Below, in pieces: positions 18,072 through 26,473 of a DNA stretch of 64,000 nt. Source of the DNA: JAUSNA01 sp964511965. GTDB lineage: Bacteria > Patescibacteriota > Microgenomatia > Levybacterales > GWA1-39-11. The translations under genes and the position numbers were made by a program. The notes below the pieces were generated by a model. That model was given only the letters and a program-made list of their open reading frames with translations, ran no database searches and had not been told where the DNA came from. Within the stretch, counting starts at the first letter, position 1. Each line of letters begins with the position of its first letter. Where the stretch lies: the NCBI GenBank assembly GCA_964511965.1, contig CAZEGF010000023.1, forward strand, positions 62,001 to 126,000, in the 5' to 3' direction.

Positions 18072-19422
18072 GAAGTCTAGAGATTAAATAATCTTTATTA
18101 TTTTTTGATAAATCTTCATCTACCTCCAAAAACAGTTTCTGAAGTATATCTCCTACTTTTCTTCCCGGTCTGATATTGAGCTCTGTCATGATGTCATTTC
18201 CGTCTATCGCCATATCATTTATTGAGAATGGAGGATTGAGTTGTTCCTCGAGTCTCTCTTTAAATTTTTTTAGTCTCCAGGATTCTGCAGTTTGTGTACC
18301 ACCCCCCAGTCTATCGCCAATTCTCAGATCAATCATGTCTTTGACATTTTCAAGACCTACCCGTCTGATAAATCGTCTAACAGCACTATCTGTAATATGC
18401 TCATCAACCGTGAACATATGCCACCTTATGAGTGTATATATTTTATCTTTGTCTTTATTTGAAAATCTAAGGCGCTCTGCAATTTCTCTTGCAACTTTTG
18501 CACCTACTACTTCGTGGTTATAGAAAATTACAAATCCGTCTTTATCATTCGTTGCTACATAAGGTTTCCCTACATCATGTAGTAGTGCAGAAAATTTAAC
18601 CAATGGATCTTTTGATGGACATTCTTTAAGAGACAGTAAATTATGTGTAAATACATCTGTTGTGTGATGTCTTCCTGGTCTTGCCTGGGATACCCCTTTT
18701 CCTTTCAAAAGTTCGGGAAAAATAATATCCAAAATTCCAATCTCATCAAGAATGACAATTCCTTTATAAGCATTATCAGTTGCAAGTATCTTAATTAGTT
18801 CGTCATGAATCCTTTCATGCGACACATGCTCAATTAGATGACTGTCATTTTTAATAGCTGTAAATGTTTTTTCTTCAATTTCAAAATTAAGTTGTGCGCA
18901 GAATCTGACTGCCCGCATAAGTCTTAATGCATCTTCTTTGAACCGCTCGTCGGGATTGCCAACAGCTCTAATTAATTTATTTTTTAAATCCTCCTGCCCA
19001 TTAACCTTATCTATTATTTCGCATGATCCATCATTTAAAATTTTTAGAGCCAATGCATTTACGGTAAAATCCCGTCTTGAAACATCTTCATCTAACGTTT
19101 TCCCCCATATTACTTCCCCCGGATGTCTGTAATCAGAATAAGATGACTCTGTCCGAAATGTTGTGATCTCAGCGTAATCTTTATGGTCATCTGATTGGAC
19201 GGGATACTTTACACCAACTGTACCAAAGTCATTGTCGTAAAAAGAATCGGGAAATACTTCTTGAATTTGAGTGGGAGTAGCATTAGTAGTCATGTCCCAG
19301 TCTGTGACAGAAATTCCCATTAACAAATTTCTTACACAACCACCAACTAAATAAACTTCAAATCCGGCTTTTTCCAGTTGAGAATAGATTGATTTGACGT
19401 CTTTATTGATTGATAAATCCAT
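18046..19422 (-). CDS. cca: CCA-adding tRNA nucleotidyltransferase with HD domain
   Basis: Adds or repairs the 3' CCA of tRNAs. At 458 aa the class II nucleotidyltransferase head shows VGGCVRN (residues 26-32) and the catalytic D41/D43 in TDWDM. The RNA-binding region follows, then an HD domain with ALLHDVGKP and a Gly-rich tail. The usual GGxVRD here ends in Asn. Both tRNA genes in this window lack an encoded CCA, so the enzyme is needed. It is divergent from recJ across about 35 nt. Confidence 0.9.
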   Translation of the reverse strand: MDLSINKDVKSIYSQLEKAGFEVYLVGGCVRNLLMGISVTDWDMTTNATPTQIQEVFPDSFYDNDFGTVGVKYPVQSDDHKDYAEITTFRTESSYSDYRHPGEVIWGKTLDEDVSRRDFTVNALALKILNDGSCEIIDKVNGQEDLKNKLIRAVGNPDERFKEDALRLMRAVRFCAQLNFEIEEKTFTAIKNDSHLIEHVSHERIHDELIKILATDNAYKGIVILDEIGILDIIFPELLKGKGVSQARPGRHHTTDVFTHNLLSLKECPSKDPLVKFSALLHDVGKPYVATNDKDGFVIFYNHEVVGAKVAREIAERLRFSNKDKDKIYTLIRWHMFTVDEHITDSAVRRFIRRVGLENVKDMIDLRIGDRLGGGTQTAESWRLKKFKERLEEQLNPPFSINDMAIDGNDIMTELNIRPGRKVGDILQKLFLEVDEDLSKNNKDYLISRLHEIEKEFS

Positions 19423-19457
19423 ATGGTATTATGAGAGTTACTATAAAAAAGTATATC

Positions 19458-21110
19458 ATGAAACACTGGAAGTTTTTATCTCAGAACTCAAAACTCATAA
19501 CTCATAACTCGGTAGACGATATTTTAAATTTGTTACTTGCGAACAGAAATATCACTTCAAAAAAAGGGATTGAAACATTCTTAAATCCCAATTTAAAAAA
19601 GACAGATTTAACTTCTTGTGGGATTGACGCGAAGGAGTTTAAGAAATTCAAAATAAGAATTGAAAAAGCGATCAAGAATGAAGAGAAAATAATAATTTTT
19701 GGCGACTATGACGTAGATGGTATTACGAGTTGCGCTATCCTTTGGGAAACTTTATATGCAAGAACAAAGTATGTTGTGCCATATATTCCGGATAGAGCCG
19801 ATGAGGGATACGGTCTTTCAAAAAAAGGAATCGAAAATGTTCTAAAAGAAAATCCAGACACAAAAATTATAATAACGGTTGATAATGGAATAGTTGCATA
19901 TGAAGCGGTTGATTTTGCCAATGAAAAAGGCATCGAGGTAATTATTACCGATCATCATGTCAAAGGGAAAAAACTACCAAAGGCATTTTGCATAATTCAC
20001 ACTACATCACTTTGCGGAGGGGGAATCGCGTGGGTTCTTGCAAAAGAGTTAGCATTTCAAAGTAAAAAAGAAATAACTGAAAAATTAGAACTTGCAACAC
20101 TTGCAACAATTGCAGATTTAGTTCCTTTGACAAATGATAACCGCGCAATAGTAAAAGAAGGACTTGAATTATTGAAAAAAACGCAACGAGTGGGACTAAT
20201 TGAACTTCTCAAAGAAGCAGGAATCAGTAATGAAACTCTAGGAGTGTATTCAATAGGACATGCTATAGCACCACGTCTTAATGCAACCGGAAGAATTCAA
20301 AGTGCGATGAATGCATTGCGCCTACTATGCACAAGAGATCCCAAAAAAGCACGTGATTTAGCACAAATGCTAGGTGGTGTAAATCGTGACCGTCAGGGGT
20401 TAACTGAGGAGTCGGTAAATCACGCTAAACTTTTGGCTATAGAAAACAGTAGTCCCCATATAACAATTGTTTCAGACGCTTCATACAACCAAGGAATCAT
20501 TGGTCTTGTTGCCTCTCAACTTGTCGAAGTATATTACAAACCTGCTATTGCCATTGCTGTCGGAAGTGAAATTTCTAAAGGTTCTGCAAGATCAATTAGC
20601 GGGGTAAACATTATTGAACTTTTAAGAAGTGTTTCAGATACACTTCTTGAAACCGGTGGACACCCAATGGCAGCCGGTTTTAGTTTGGTGACTGAAAGAA
20701 TTGAAGAATTTAAAATGGCTCTTGAGAAAAAGGCATCTGAAATAGTAACGGATGAATTACTTAAGAGATATTTAAATATTGATCTTATGATCCCTTTCTC
20801 AATAATTTCAATGAAATTATATGATGAAATAGAAAAACTGGCACCTTATGGTATGGGAAATCCAGAGCCTGTATTTGCAACGGAAAAAGTTAATGTAGTT
20901 GAGTTAAGAAAGATTGGAAGAGAACAAAATCATCTAAAGTTGAAATTAGAATCGGATGGAAAAACATTTGATGCAGTGGCATTTAAAATGGCTGATAAAG
21001 TAGAACTTTCACAAGGGGACCTAATAGATGTTGCTTATGTAATTGACAAAAATGAATGGAATGGAAAGGTAAATCTTCAACTAAAAATCAGGGATATAAA
21101 GCTAAGCTGA
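19458..21110 (+). CDS. recJ: Single-stranded-DNA-specific exonuclease RecJ
   Basis: 5'-3' exonuclease of recombination and mismatch repair. DHH family motifs are present: GDYDVDG (residues 82-88), TVDNG, the DHH triad D165-H166-H167, GHAIAPRLNATGR, and the DHHA1 motif GGHPMAAGFS. I take the ATG at 19458 because homologues begin close to it; ATGs at 19431 and 19410 are alternatives. A period-7 repeat (19485-19512) lies inside the reading frame shortly after the start and encodes SQNSKLITHNS-like residues, an unusual N-terminal insertion. Confidence 0.93.
   Translation: MKHWKFLSQNSKLITHNSVDDILNLLLANRNITSKKGIETFLNPNLKKTDLTSCGIDAKEFKKFKIRIEKAIKNEEKIIIFGDYDVDGITSCAILWETLYARTKYVVPYIPDRADEGYGLSKKGIENVLKENPDTKIIITVDNGIVAYEAVDFANEKGIEVIITDHHVKGKKLPKAFCIIHTTSLCGGGIAWVLAKELAFQSKKEITEKLELATLATIADLVPLTNDNRAIVKEGLELLKKTQRVGLIELLKEAGISNETLGVYSIGHAIAPRLNATGRIQSAMNALRLLCTRDPKKARDLAQMLGGVNRDRQGLTEESVNHAKLLAIENSSPHITIVSDASYNQGIIGLVASQLVEVYYKPAIAIAVGSEISKGSARSISGVNIIELLRSVSDTLLETGGHPMAAGFSLVTERIEEFKMALEKKASEIVTDELLKRYLNIDLMIPFSIISMKLYDEIEKLAPYGMGNPEPVFATEKVNVVELRKIGREQNHLKLKLESDGKTFDAVAFKMADKVELSQGDLIDVAYVIDKNEWNGKVNLQLKIRDIKLS
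19485..19512 (+). repeat. Period-7 tandem repeat inside the recJ reading frame
   Basis: Four units: AACTCAA, AACTCAT, AACTCAT and AACTCGG. The array of 28 nt stays in frame with recJ near codons 10-18 and adds residues between the start and the conserved RecJ core. Confidence 0.8.
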
Positions 21111-21356
21111 TTGTTCAACTAGCTCATTCTCTTTTGGTTTCGGAAGTGGGGAGTGTTTTATCTGAGGGAGATTCGGTTGACTTTGCTGAACTTCGATCCA
21201 ATTATTAACCTCTTCTGTCGTAACAGTATTTCCAATTCCTCTTTTTGCAAGAGCTGCTCGATAAGCATCCGACTGTTCTTGAGTTGCCTCCTGTGCCTTC
21301 GGATTCATGGGTCTGTCGTATGGATCATCATAATCCACATTATCTATTCCAGACAT
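21102..21356 (-). CDS. Small hydrophilic protein, unknown
   Basis: 84 aa, not recognised. Soluble, rich in Gln, Pro and acidic residues, with no membrane helix. It runs tail-to-tail with recJ (9-nt overlap). TTTAAT (21363-21368, minus strand) lies 6 nt before the ATG, consistent with its own leaderless transcript, but readthrough from the gene upstream at 21381 is also possible as only 24 nt separate them. Confidence 0.5.
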   Translation of the reverse strand: MSGIDNVDYDDPYDRPMNPKAQEATQEQSDAYRAALAKRGIGNTVTTEEVNNWIEVQQSQPNLPQIKHSPLPKPKENELVEQSA

Positions 21357-21380
21357 ACAATCATTAAACCTGAATTAAGA

Positions 21381-21680
21381 TTATTTATCAACTGATGCAG
21401 TAACACTTGAAGCAGTATTCATTCTTAATTCAAAATAATTTGATGGCAATGCTGTAAATGCCAAATGTTTTCTTTCATACAAAACTGTATCATGTGTTTT
21501 ATCTGCTATTTCTTGATATTCATCAATTAATTTTTCAATTGTTTCATCAGGCAAGTTACCGGGTTGAATTATTGCATGTTTAATCGGTTTTTCCCAAGGC
21601 ACATCTCCTTTTGCAAGAGGATTACATAATCCTTCACCTAAAGTTACCGTTTCAATTTGTGTTAATATTTCTCTTTTCAT
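21381..21680 (-). CDS. Small soluble protein behind a structured leader, unknown
   Basis: 99 aa, not recognised, with no signal or membrane segment; GLCNPLAKGDVPWEKP and a helical LIDEYQEIADKTHD stretch are its visible features. Upstream lie a consensus promoter, a folded leader and an intrinsic terminator whose U-run ends about 10 nt before this ATG. Expression should therefore depend on transcription passing the terminator, or the upstream RNA is a separate gene and this one lacks an obvious promoter. No Shine-Dalgarno site is visible. Confidence 0.55.
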   Translation of the reverse strand: MKREILTQIETVTLGEGLCNPLAKGDVPWEKPIKHAIIQPGNLPDETIEKLIDEYQEIADKTHDTVLYERKHLAFTALPSNYFELRMNTASSVTASVDK

Positions 21681-21689
21681 ATATTTTTA

Positions 21690-21719
21690 CCAAAAAAAAA
21701 CTCCCTCATGGAGGGAGTT
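21690..21719 (-). terminator. Intrinsic terminator before the 99-aa gene
   Basis: Read on the minus strand: AACTCCCTC, loop CAT, GAGGGAGTT, then a run of T. The 9-bp stem (21699-21719) followed by uridines is a textbook intrinsic terminator. Its 5' arm can instead pair with AGGGAGT in the 3' arm of the preceding hairpin, which would disrupt it. Confidence 0.8.
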
Positions 21720-21742
21720 CGCGTATTGCACACACGGACTCC

Positions 21743-21799
21743 CTAAGGGGTAATACCCTTAAAGGAGTTTCTATTCATGGCCACGTGCAAATTTTTCAT
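21743..21799 (-). CDS. Possible 18-aa leader peptide
   Basis: ATG at 21799 is 9 nt after the -10 box and opens an 18-codon frame (MKNLHVAMNRNSFKGITP) that stops with TAG inside the 3' arm of the two-part hairpin. A translating ribosome would cover that hairpin and free the terminator to form or be blocked. No run of a single amino acid marks it as a classical attenuator peptide, so it may be chance. Confidence 0.25.
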   Translation of the reverse strand: MKNLHVAMNRNSFKGITP

Positions 21800-21808
21800 T
21801 TCAAATTC

Positions 21809-21837
21809 ATTATAATAATTCATTTTTTCCATGTCAA
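21809..21837 (-). promoter_or_regulatory. Perfect-consensus sigma70 promoter
   Basis: TTGACA (21837-21832), exactly 17 nt, TATAAT (21814-21809) on the minus strand. It is the strongest promoter I see in the window and drives the structured RNA ahead of the 99-aa gene. Start expected near 21802. Confidence 0.85.
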
Positions 21838-21876
21838 GCTATATTTTGAAGCAAAATATGATATGATACAGCTAAT

Positions 21877-23223
21877 ATGCAAAATCGTGTTTTAACCGGT
21901 GAGGTGGTCAATAAAGTGGGTGAAACCGTCCTAATTTGTGGATGGATAGAGCGGGTACGATCCCATGGAAAAATAGCATTTTTTGATATCCGGGATCGGG
22001 GCGGAGTCCTTCAAGTAGTTGCAGCAACTCCAGAGACTGTTGTATCAACCGAGGATTTATCAGTCCAGAGTGTCGTAAAAATTACCGGTACAGTAAAAGA
22101 ACGTGGTGAGCGGTATGTCAATCCGAATATCCCATTAGGAAAAGTCGAAATTGAATTGACCCAACCGGTTGAGATCATTTCAAAAGCAGAGGAAATGCCT
22201 TTTGATATGGGAGGTACTGAGCTAAATTTACAGCTGCCTACCTTACTTGATTTTCGGACGCTAACACTTCGTAACCAAAAAATTGCTGACATTTTCCGTG
22301 TACAAGCAGAAGTTCTGAATGGGTTTCGTAAAGCTGCATCAGATATTGGAGCTATTGAGATAGTTGTACCAACAATTTCAGCGTCAGCTACCGAAGGTGG
22401 AGCAGAAGTTTTTCCAGTGAAATATTATGATTACGACGCATATCTAACACAGAGTCCACAATTGTATAAGCAAATGATGGTTCCTGTTTTTGAAAGAGTT
22501 TATACGATAGCACATGCTTATAGAGCAGAACCATCAGTCACAACTCGCCATCTTTCCGAAAACACTCAAATGGATATGGAAATAGGTTTTGTTGAGTTTA
22601 CTGAGTTATTGGATATTTTGGAAGATGTAATTGTAAACACGTTAAAATACGCCCAAGAAAAAACCGGTGACATTTTGAAGGAATATGGAATTTCTGAGAT
22701 TGCTTTTGGTAATATCCCACGTCTAAAACTTTCAGAAGCTCAGGAAATCATCTTTAAAGAATTTGGCCGTGACTCTCGTGGAGAGAAAGATCTCGCACCT
22801 CAGGATGAAATAGATATCTGTAAATGGGCTCATGAAAAACATGGATCTGACCTTGTAACAATTACCCATTTTCCAACAAAGAAAAGAGCATTTTATACTA
22901 TGCCCGATCCAATGGAGCCAGAAAATTCACTATCTTTTGATATTCTTTTTCGTGGTGTTGAAATATCAAGTGGAAGTCAAAGAATTCATGAATACGCAAA
23001 GATTTTGGAAGCTATAAAGGATCGTGGCATGGATCCAAAGAATTTTGCACTGTATCTTCAGGCATTTGAATACGGAATGCCTCCGGAAGGTGGTTTTTCA
23101 TTCGGACTTGAGCGTATAACGATGCACATATTAGGACTTGCTAACGTGCGTGAAGCTTCTCTTTTCCCAAGAGATATGGAGCGAATAGATGAAAGACTCT
23201 CAATCCTTGCCCAAAAAAAATAA
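21877..23223 (+). CDS. aspS: Aspartyl-tRNA synthetase, archaeal-type
   Basis: Class II synthetase charging tRNA-Asp (possibly also tRNA-Asn). At 448 aa it lacks the GAD insertion of the usual 580-600-aa bacterial AspRS and so belongs to the short archaeal/Deinococcus AspRS2 type. It has an N-terminal OB anticodon-binding domain (GWIERVRSHGKIAFFDIRD), motif 2 with RAEPSVTTRHLSE and motif 3 with FGLERI. The short type is often non-discriminating and then needs GatCAB to make Asn-tRNA. TATGAT at 21862-21867 is 9 nt before the ATG. It overlaps the next gene by 35 nt. Confidence 0.9.
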   Translation: MQNRVLTGEVVNKVGETVLICGWIERVRSHGKIAFFDIRDRGGVLQVVAATPETVVSTEDLSVQSVVKITGTVKERGERYVNPNIPLGKVEIELTQPVEIISKAEEMPFDMGGTELNLQLPTLLDFRTLTLRNQKIADIFRVQAEVLNGFRKAASDIGAIEIVVPTISASATEGGAEVFPVKYYDYDAYLTQSPQLYKQMMVPVFERVYTIAHAYRAEPSVTTRHLSENTQMDMEIGFVEFTELLDILEDVIVNTLKYAQEKTGDILKEYGISEIAFGNIPRLKLSEAQEIIFKEFGRDSRGEKDLAPQDEIDICKWAHEKHGSDLVTITHFPTKKRAFYTMPDPMEPENSLSFDILFRGVEISSGSQRIHEYAKILEAIKDRGMDPKNFALYLQAFEYGMPPEGGFSFGLERITMHILGLANVREASLFPRDMERIDERLSILAQKK

Positions 23224-24148
23224 ATCAAAAAAAACTCTTCCAAAAACACACATTTTCGACTTTGCGATAATACTTTTGCTTTTGGATATAGCTTCTGTTG
23301 CGCTTGTGGTTTTTTATATACATAAAATAAATTCTTATTCTATTCCAAAGTCATCGAATCAGTATTTAAAAGTTACACAAATCCCACTGTCTTCAGATCT
23401 TAATTCAATTAACGCCAGCGCAGAAGCATACGTTGTTTATGATCCATCGACTAGAAGTGTCGTAGCTGGCAAAAATCAAAATCTCAGATTCTCTCCTGCT
23501 TCAACTGCAAAAGTTATGACTGCTGTCCTTGCAATTGAATATTACAATTTAGACCAATACCTGACCGTACCCGATGATATTTATTCGGTTCAGGGTTCCA
23601 AAATGAATCTCGTACCTGGAGAGGAACTTACAGTGAGGGATCTACTGTATGGAATGCTACTTCCATCCGGAAATGATGCTGCTTACACACTTGCATATAA
23701 CTATCCTGGAGGAATAGAAGGTTTTGTTGCAAAGATGAATAAAAGAGCCAGGGACCTTGGGCTTTCTAATACATATTTTGCAGACCCGGCAGGTTTTGAA
23801 GATGGAAATTACACGACAGGAGCAGAGCTTGCCCGACTTGGAGCATTTGCTATGCAAAAAGATTTTTTTAGAGAGGTAGTTAAAACCAGGACGATAGATG
23901 TTAATAATAGAGCTTTTAATCATAAATTCCATTTGGTAAATCTTAATGAACTGCTCCAATTTGATAATGTTTTAGGTATAAAAACAGGCTATACAAATGA
24001 AGCAGGGGGTGTTCTCCTTACAGCAATTGCTAAAAATGGCAAATTATTAATAGTTGCAGTTCTTAAAAGCCAAGATAGATTTTCAGATACAAAAGATATA
24101 ATGAATTTTATACAAGAAAAAGTAGATTTTTCATACCCGGAAAATTAA
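23189..24148 (+). CDS. D-alanyl-D-alanine carboxypeptidase (PBP5/DacA-like)
   Basis: Trims the terminal D-Ala from peptidoglycan stem peptides. 319 aa with an N-terminal membrane helix (about residues 24-46) placing the catalytic domain outside. The three penicillin-binding motifs are complete: STAK with S105/K108, SGN at 160-162 and KTG at 265-267. The C-terminal beta-rich domain of PBP5 seems absent. The start lies inside the aspS end, 35-nt overlap in another frame. Ends tail-to-tail with the next gene. Confidence 0.9.
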   Translation: MKDSQSLPKKNKSKKTLPKTHIFDFAIILLLLDIASVALVVFYIHKINSYSIPKSSNQYLKVTQIPLSSDLNSINASAEAYVVYDPSTRSVVAGKNQNLRFSPASTAKVMTAVLAIEYYNLDQYLTVPDDIYSVQGSKMNLVPGEELTVRDLLYGMLLPSGNDAAYTLAYNYPGGIEGFVAKMNKRARDLGLSNTYFADPAGFEDGNYTTGAELARLGAFAMQKDFFREVVKTRTIDVNNRAFNHKFHLVNLNELLQFDNVLGIKTGYTNEAGGVLLTAIAKNGKLLIVAVLKSQDRFSDTKDIMNFIQEKVDFSYPEN

Positions 24149-25182
24149 TTTTCTAAAGAAGAGGCGGGTATGGCTTCAACATAAGCAGTAAAGTTGATTC
24201 CGGTAAATACAATAATTGGTAGCAGATATTCACTACTTTCACGATTTAAATAATATTTCAGTTCTACATTTGTAATATCTACATTTGTTAAATTTTGTGG
24301 ATTTATCATATATGCATTTCCGGACTTTAAATCTTCAAGGGCAGCAGTAGCCGATTTTACCGGGTAATCACTTGATTTAGTTAAATCCGGCTCATGGTTA
24401 TAAAATTCTCCTTCTAGAATTTGAAAACTTGATCCTGGATAAGAAACAACAAATTTGATCTGCGAATCATTTGGGTTATCGTATACAATTGGCAATGAGT
24501 CAACATCTTTTTGTGCTAACGAAACTCTAGCATATTTTGCGCTACCTAAATTTTGAGCAGTAATTAGATTTGTTCCCTGCATTTGCAAATACTCAATTTT
24601 TGTTTTATCCATATCAATATCTGCGACATTAGCATTTAAAGTTTGTAAAAACCCGCCTATATCGGATTTAATACTATCTTCAGATGGCATAAGATTGGTT
24701 GATGCAAGGGCTGGGTTTTGTAAATAATTTGAAGAAATTGTGAAGTTTTTTGTAACTATATCATATCTTAAAATGGCTCCACTTTTGGGTTGTGTCCACT
24801 GATAAAGAGTGTCTGTTATTTTTGTTTGGTTATCAATAAAATTAGCAGAATCAACAGTATGTTTTGCAGTGTCTAGTGCAAGCAAATTCGGTTCCGGATG
24901 TATAAGCTTATATACATTAACTTTTGTTGGAAGACTTGGGAGATTACCATCAACAGTATTTACAGTAAATTGAATTCCGGTTGTGCCTTGTGAGGGGAAC
25001 TTAATATGGGGTAACTTGCCAAGAGCTTCTTTTGGTGGAGAAGGGGGTTTTGGAAAAAAAATATTTCTAAAAAGTACTCCTCCTTGAACGAAGATATAAA
25101 TAAGAAGAAGAATACCGGCACCAATTCCACCAACTTTTAGAATTATTCTACTGTCTTTTGTAACTGTTACAAGATTGGCCAT
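24145..25182 (-). CDS. Membrane-anchored extracytoplasmic protein, unknown
   Basis: 345 aa. One membrane helix at about residues 17-38, then a proline-rich linker (FFPKPPSPPKE) and a large beta-rich outer domain. The ending, with YLLPIIVFTG and TAYVEAIPAS, faintly recalls the YycH/YycI group of sensor-kinase modulators, but the similarity is too weak to assign. It is divergent from gltX across 50 nt and convergent with the carboxypeptidase gene, overlapping its stop by 4 nt. Confidence 0.6.
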   Translation of the reverse strand: MANLVTVTKDSRIILKVGGIGAGILLLIYIFVQGGVLFRNIFFPKPPSPPKEALGKLPHIKFPSQGTTGIQFTVNTVDGNLPSLPTKVNVYKLIHPEPNLLALDTAKHTVDSANFIDNQTKITDTLYQWTQPKSGAILRYDIVTKNFTISSNYLQNPALASTNLMPSEDSIKSDIGGFLQTLNANVADIDMDKTKIEYLQMQGTNLITAQNLGSAKYARVSLAQKDVDSLPIVYDNPNDSQIKFVVSYPGSSFQILEGEFYNHEPDLTKSSDYPVKSATAALEDLKSGNAYMINPQNLTNVDITNVELKYYLNRESSEYLLPIIVFTGINFTAYVEAIPASSLEN

Positions 25183-25195
25183 ATTTTGAGCTATA

Positions 25196-25224
25196 TTGAG
25201 TATATTGAAATATTACGCTAGAAT
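25196..25224 (+). promoter_or_regulatory. gltX promoter
   Basis: TTGAGT (25196-25201), 17-nt spacer, TAGAAT (25219-25224), then 8 nt to the ATG at 25233. The implied leader is 0-2 nt. Confidence 0.65.
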
Positions 25225-25232
25225 GCAATAGT

Positions 25233-26447
25233 ATGGATTCAAAAATAAAAGTCCGTTTTGCGCCAAGTCCTACCGGAATTCTTCATGTCGGTGGAATAAG
25301 AACTGCTTTATTTAATTATTTCTTCGCTAGATCGAAGCAAGGTGAATTTGTTTTAAGAAATGAGGATACCGATCAAGCACGAAAAGTTGAGGGATCGGTA
25401 GAAGCTACTCTTGAATCATTGAAATGGCTTGGAGCTGATTGGGATGATTTTGTAACTCAATCTGAAAGATTGGACGAATATAGAAATTATGCGAATCAAC
25501 TTTTAGAAAAAGGACATGCTCGTGAGGAAGAAGGAGCTGTTCGTTTTATAACACCAAAGGAAGGAACAACTAAATGGCATGATTTGATTGGAGATAAAGA
25601 TATATCTTTTGAAAATAGTGACATTGAAGATTTTATAATTTTAAAAAAAGATGGTTATCCAACATACCATTTAGCAAACGTAATTGACGATCATTTAATG
25701 GGAATATCCCATGTCATCCGTGGTGAAGACTGGATTCCGTCTGCTCCCAAGCATCTCATGCTTTATGAAGCATTCGGGTGGATTCCACCGCAATTTGCAC
25801 ATGTACCTAATGTGATGGGAACCGATGGCAAAAAATTATCAAAGAGAAGAGGAGCTAAAAGTGTTTTGGATTTTAAAAACGAAGGATACTTGTCAGAAGC
25901 ACTGTTGAATTATTTAATGCTACTTGGATGGTCTCCTAAAAACGATCGCGAAGTATTATCAAGAGATGAAATAGAAAAAGAATTTTCTCTTGAAAGGGTA
26001 AATTCAGCGCCCGCTATTTTTGATGAGAGAAAATTGTTATGGATGAATGGGGAATACATAAGAAGAACTCCGATCTCAAATCTCAAATCTCAAATTCTAG
26101 AAATAAACCCCGAATTAGGAGATTTAGATCAAGAATTGATAGACAAACTTTTGGTTCCTGCGCAAACACGAATGAAAAAACTCATTGAGTTTAAAGATTA
26201 TGTTTTGCCTTTTATAAATCCTGTAACAACCAAAAGTCCCCTTCTTAATAGACTTGGAAATGCATTGGAAACAGTTATGGATTGGAATAACGATAAAATT
26301 ATGGAAGTAATAGTGTCATTTTTGCAAAATGAAAATGTAAAATACCCGCAAATCTATCAGGATTTAATTGGACAAAAACAAGGGCTTCCACTGGGTGAGG
26401 TTTTTGTTATTTTAGGAAAAGAAAAAACATTAACACTCTTGAAGTAG
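25233..26447 (+). CDS. gltX: Glutamyl-tRNA synthetase, short form
   Basis: Class I synthetase charging tRNA-Glu, and tRNA-Gln too if non-discriminating. It has PSPTG plus the HIGH-equivalent H18-V19-G20-G21 and the KMSKS loop KLSKR (201-205). At 404 aa it is clearly shorter than the usual 460-490. The missing part lies after about residue 96: the family's cysteine-containing, PPRYDGxCR-bearing subdomain in the acceptor-binding region is absent, and the protein passes straight to AVRFITPKEG. The C-terminal GLPLGEVFVILG end is intact. A heptamer repeat lies in frame at 26074-26094. Confidence 0.9.
   Translation: MDSKIKVRFAPSPTGILHVGGIRTALFNYFFARSKQGEFVLRNEDTDQARKVEGSVEATLESLKWLGADWDDFVTQSERLDEYRNYANQLLEKGHAREEEGAVRFITPKEGTTKWHDLIGDKDISFENSDIEDFIILKKDGYPTYHLANVIDDHLMGISHVIRGEDWIPSAPKHLMLYEAFGWIPPQFAHVPNVMGTDGKKLSKRRGAKSVLDFKNEGYLSEALLNYLMLLGWSPKNDREVLSRDEIEKEFSLERVNSAPAIFDERKLLWMNGEYIRRTPISNLKSQILEINPELGDLDQELIDKLLVPAQTRMKKLIEFKDYVLPFINPVTTKSPLLNRLGNALETVMDWNNDKIMEVIVSFLQNENVKYPQIYQDLIGQKQGLPLGEVFVILGKEKTLTLLK
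26074..26094 (+). repeat. Period-7 tandem repeat inside gltX
   Basis: Three identical TCTCAAA units, in frame with gltX and encoding part of SNLKSQI at the junction of the catalytic and anticodon-binding regions. The total of 21 nt preserves the frame. Confidence 0.8.
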
Positions 26448-26473
26448 CATATTTATTCCTATATCCTTAATTA

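Larger units (their letters stand above)
21690..21802 (-). ncRNA. Structured leader RNA or small RNA, family unknown
   Basis: Transcript predicted from the consensus promoter at 21809-21837 to the terminator. An outer stem pairs TTGCACGTG (21790-21782) with TGTGTGCAA (21734-21726), six Watson-Crick pairs plus three G-U. Inside it sits a two-part hairpin (21738-21768): ACTCC with GGAGT and AAGGG with CCCTT. The terminator follows. The layout of folded domain, switchable terminator and ORF resembles a riboswitch or attenuator, but I recognise no known class. A free small RNA is the alternative. Confidence 0.55.
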
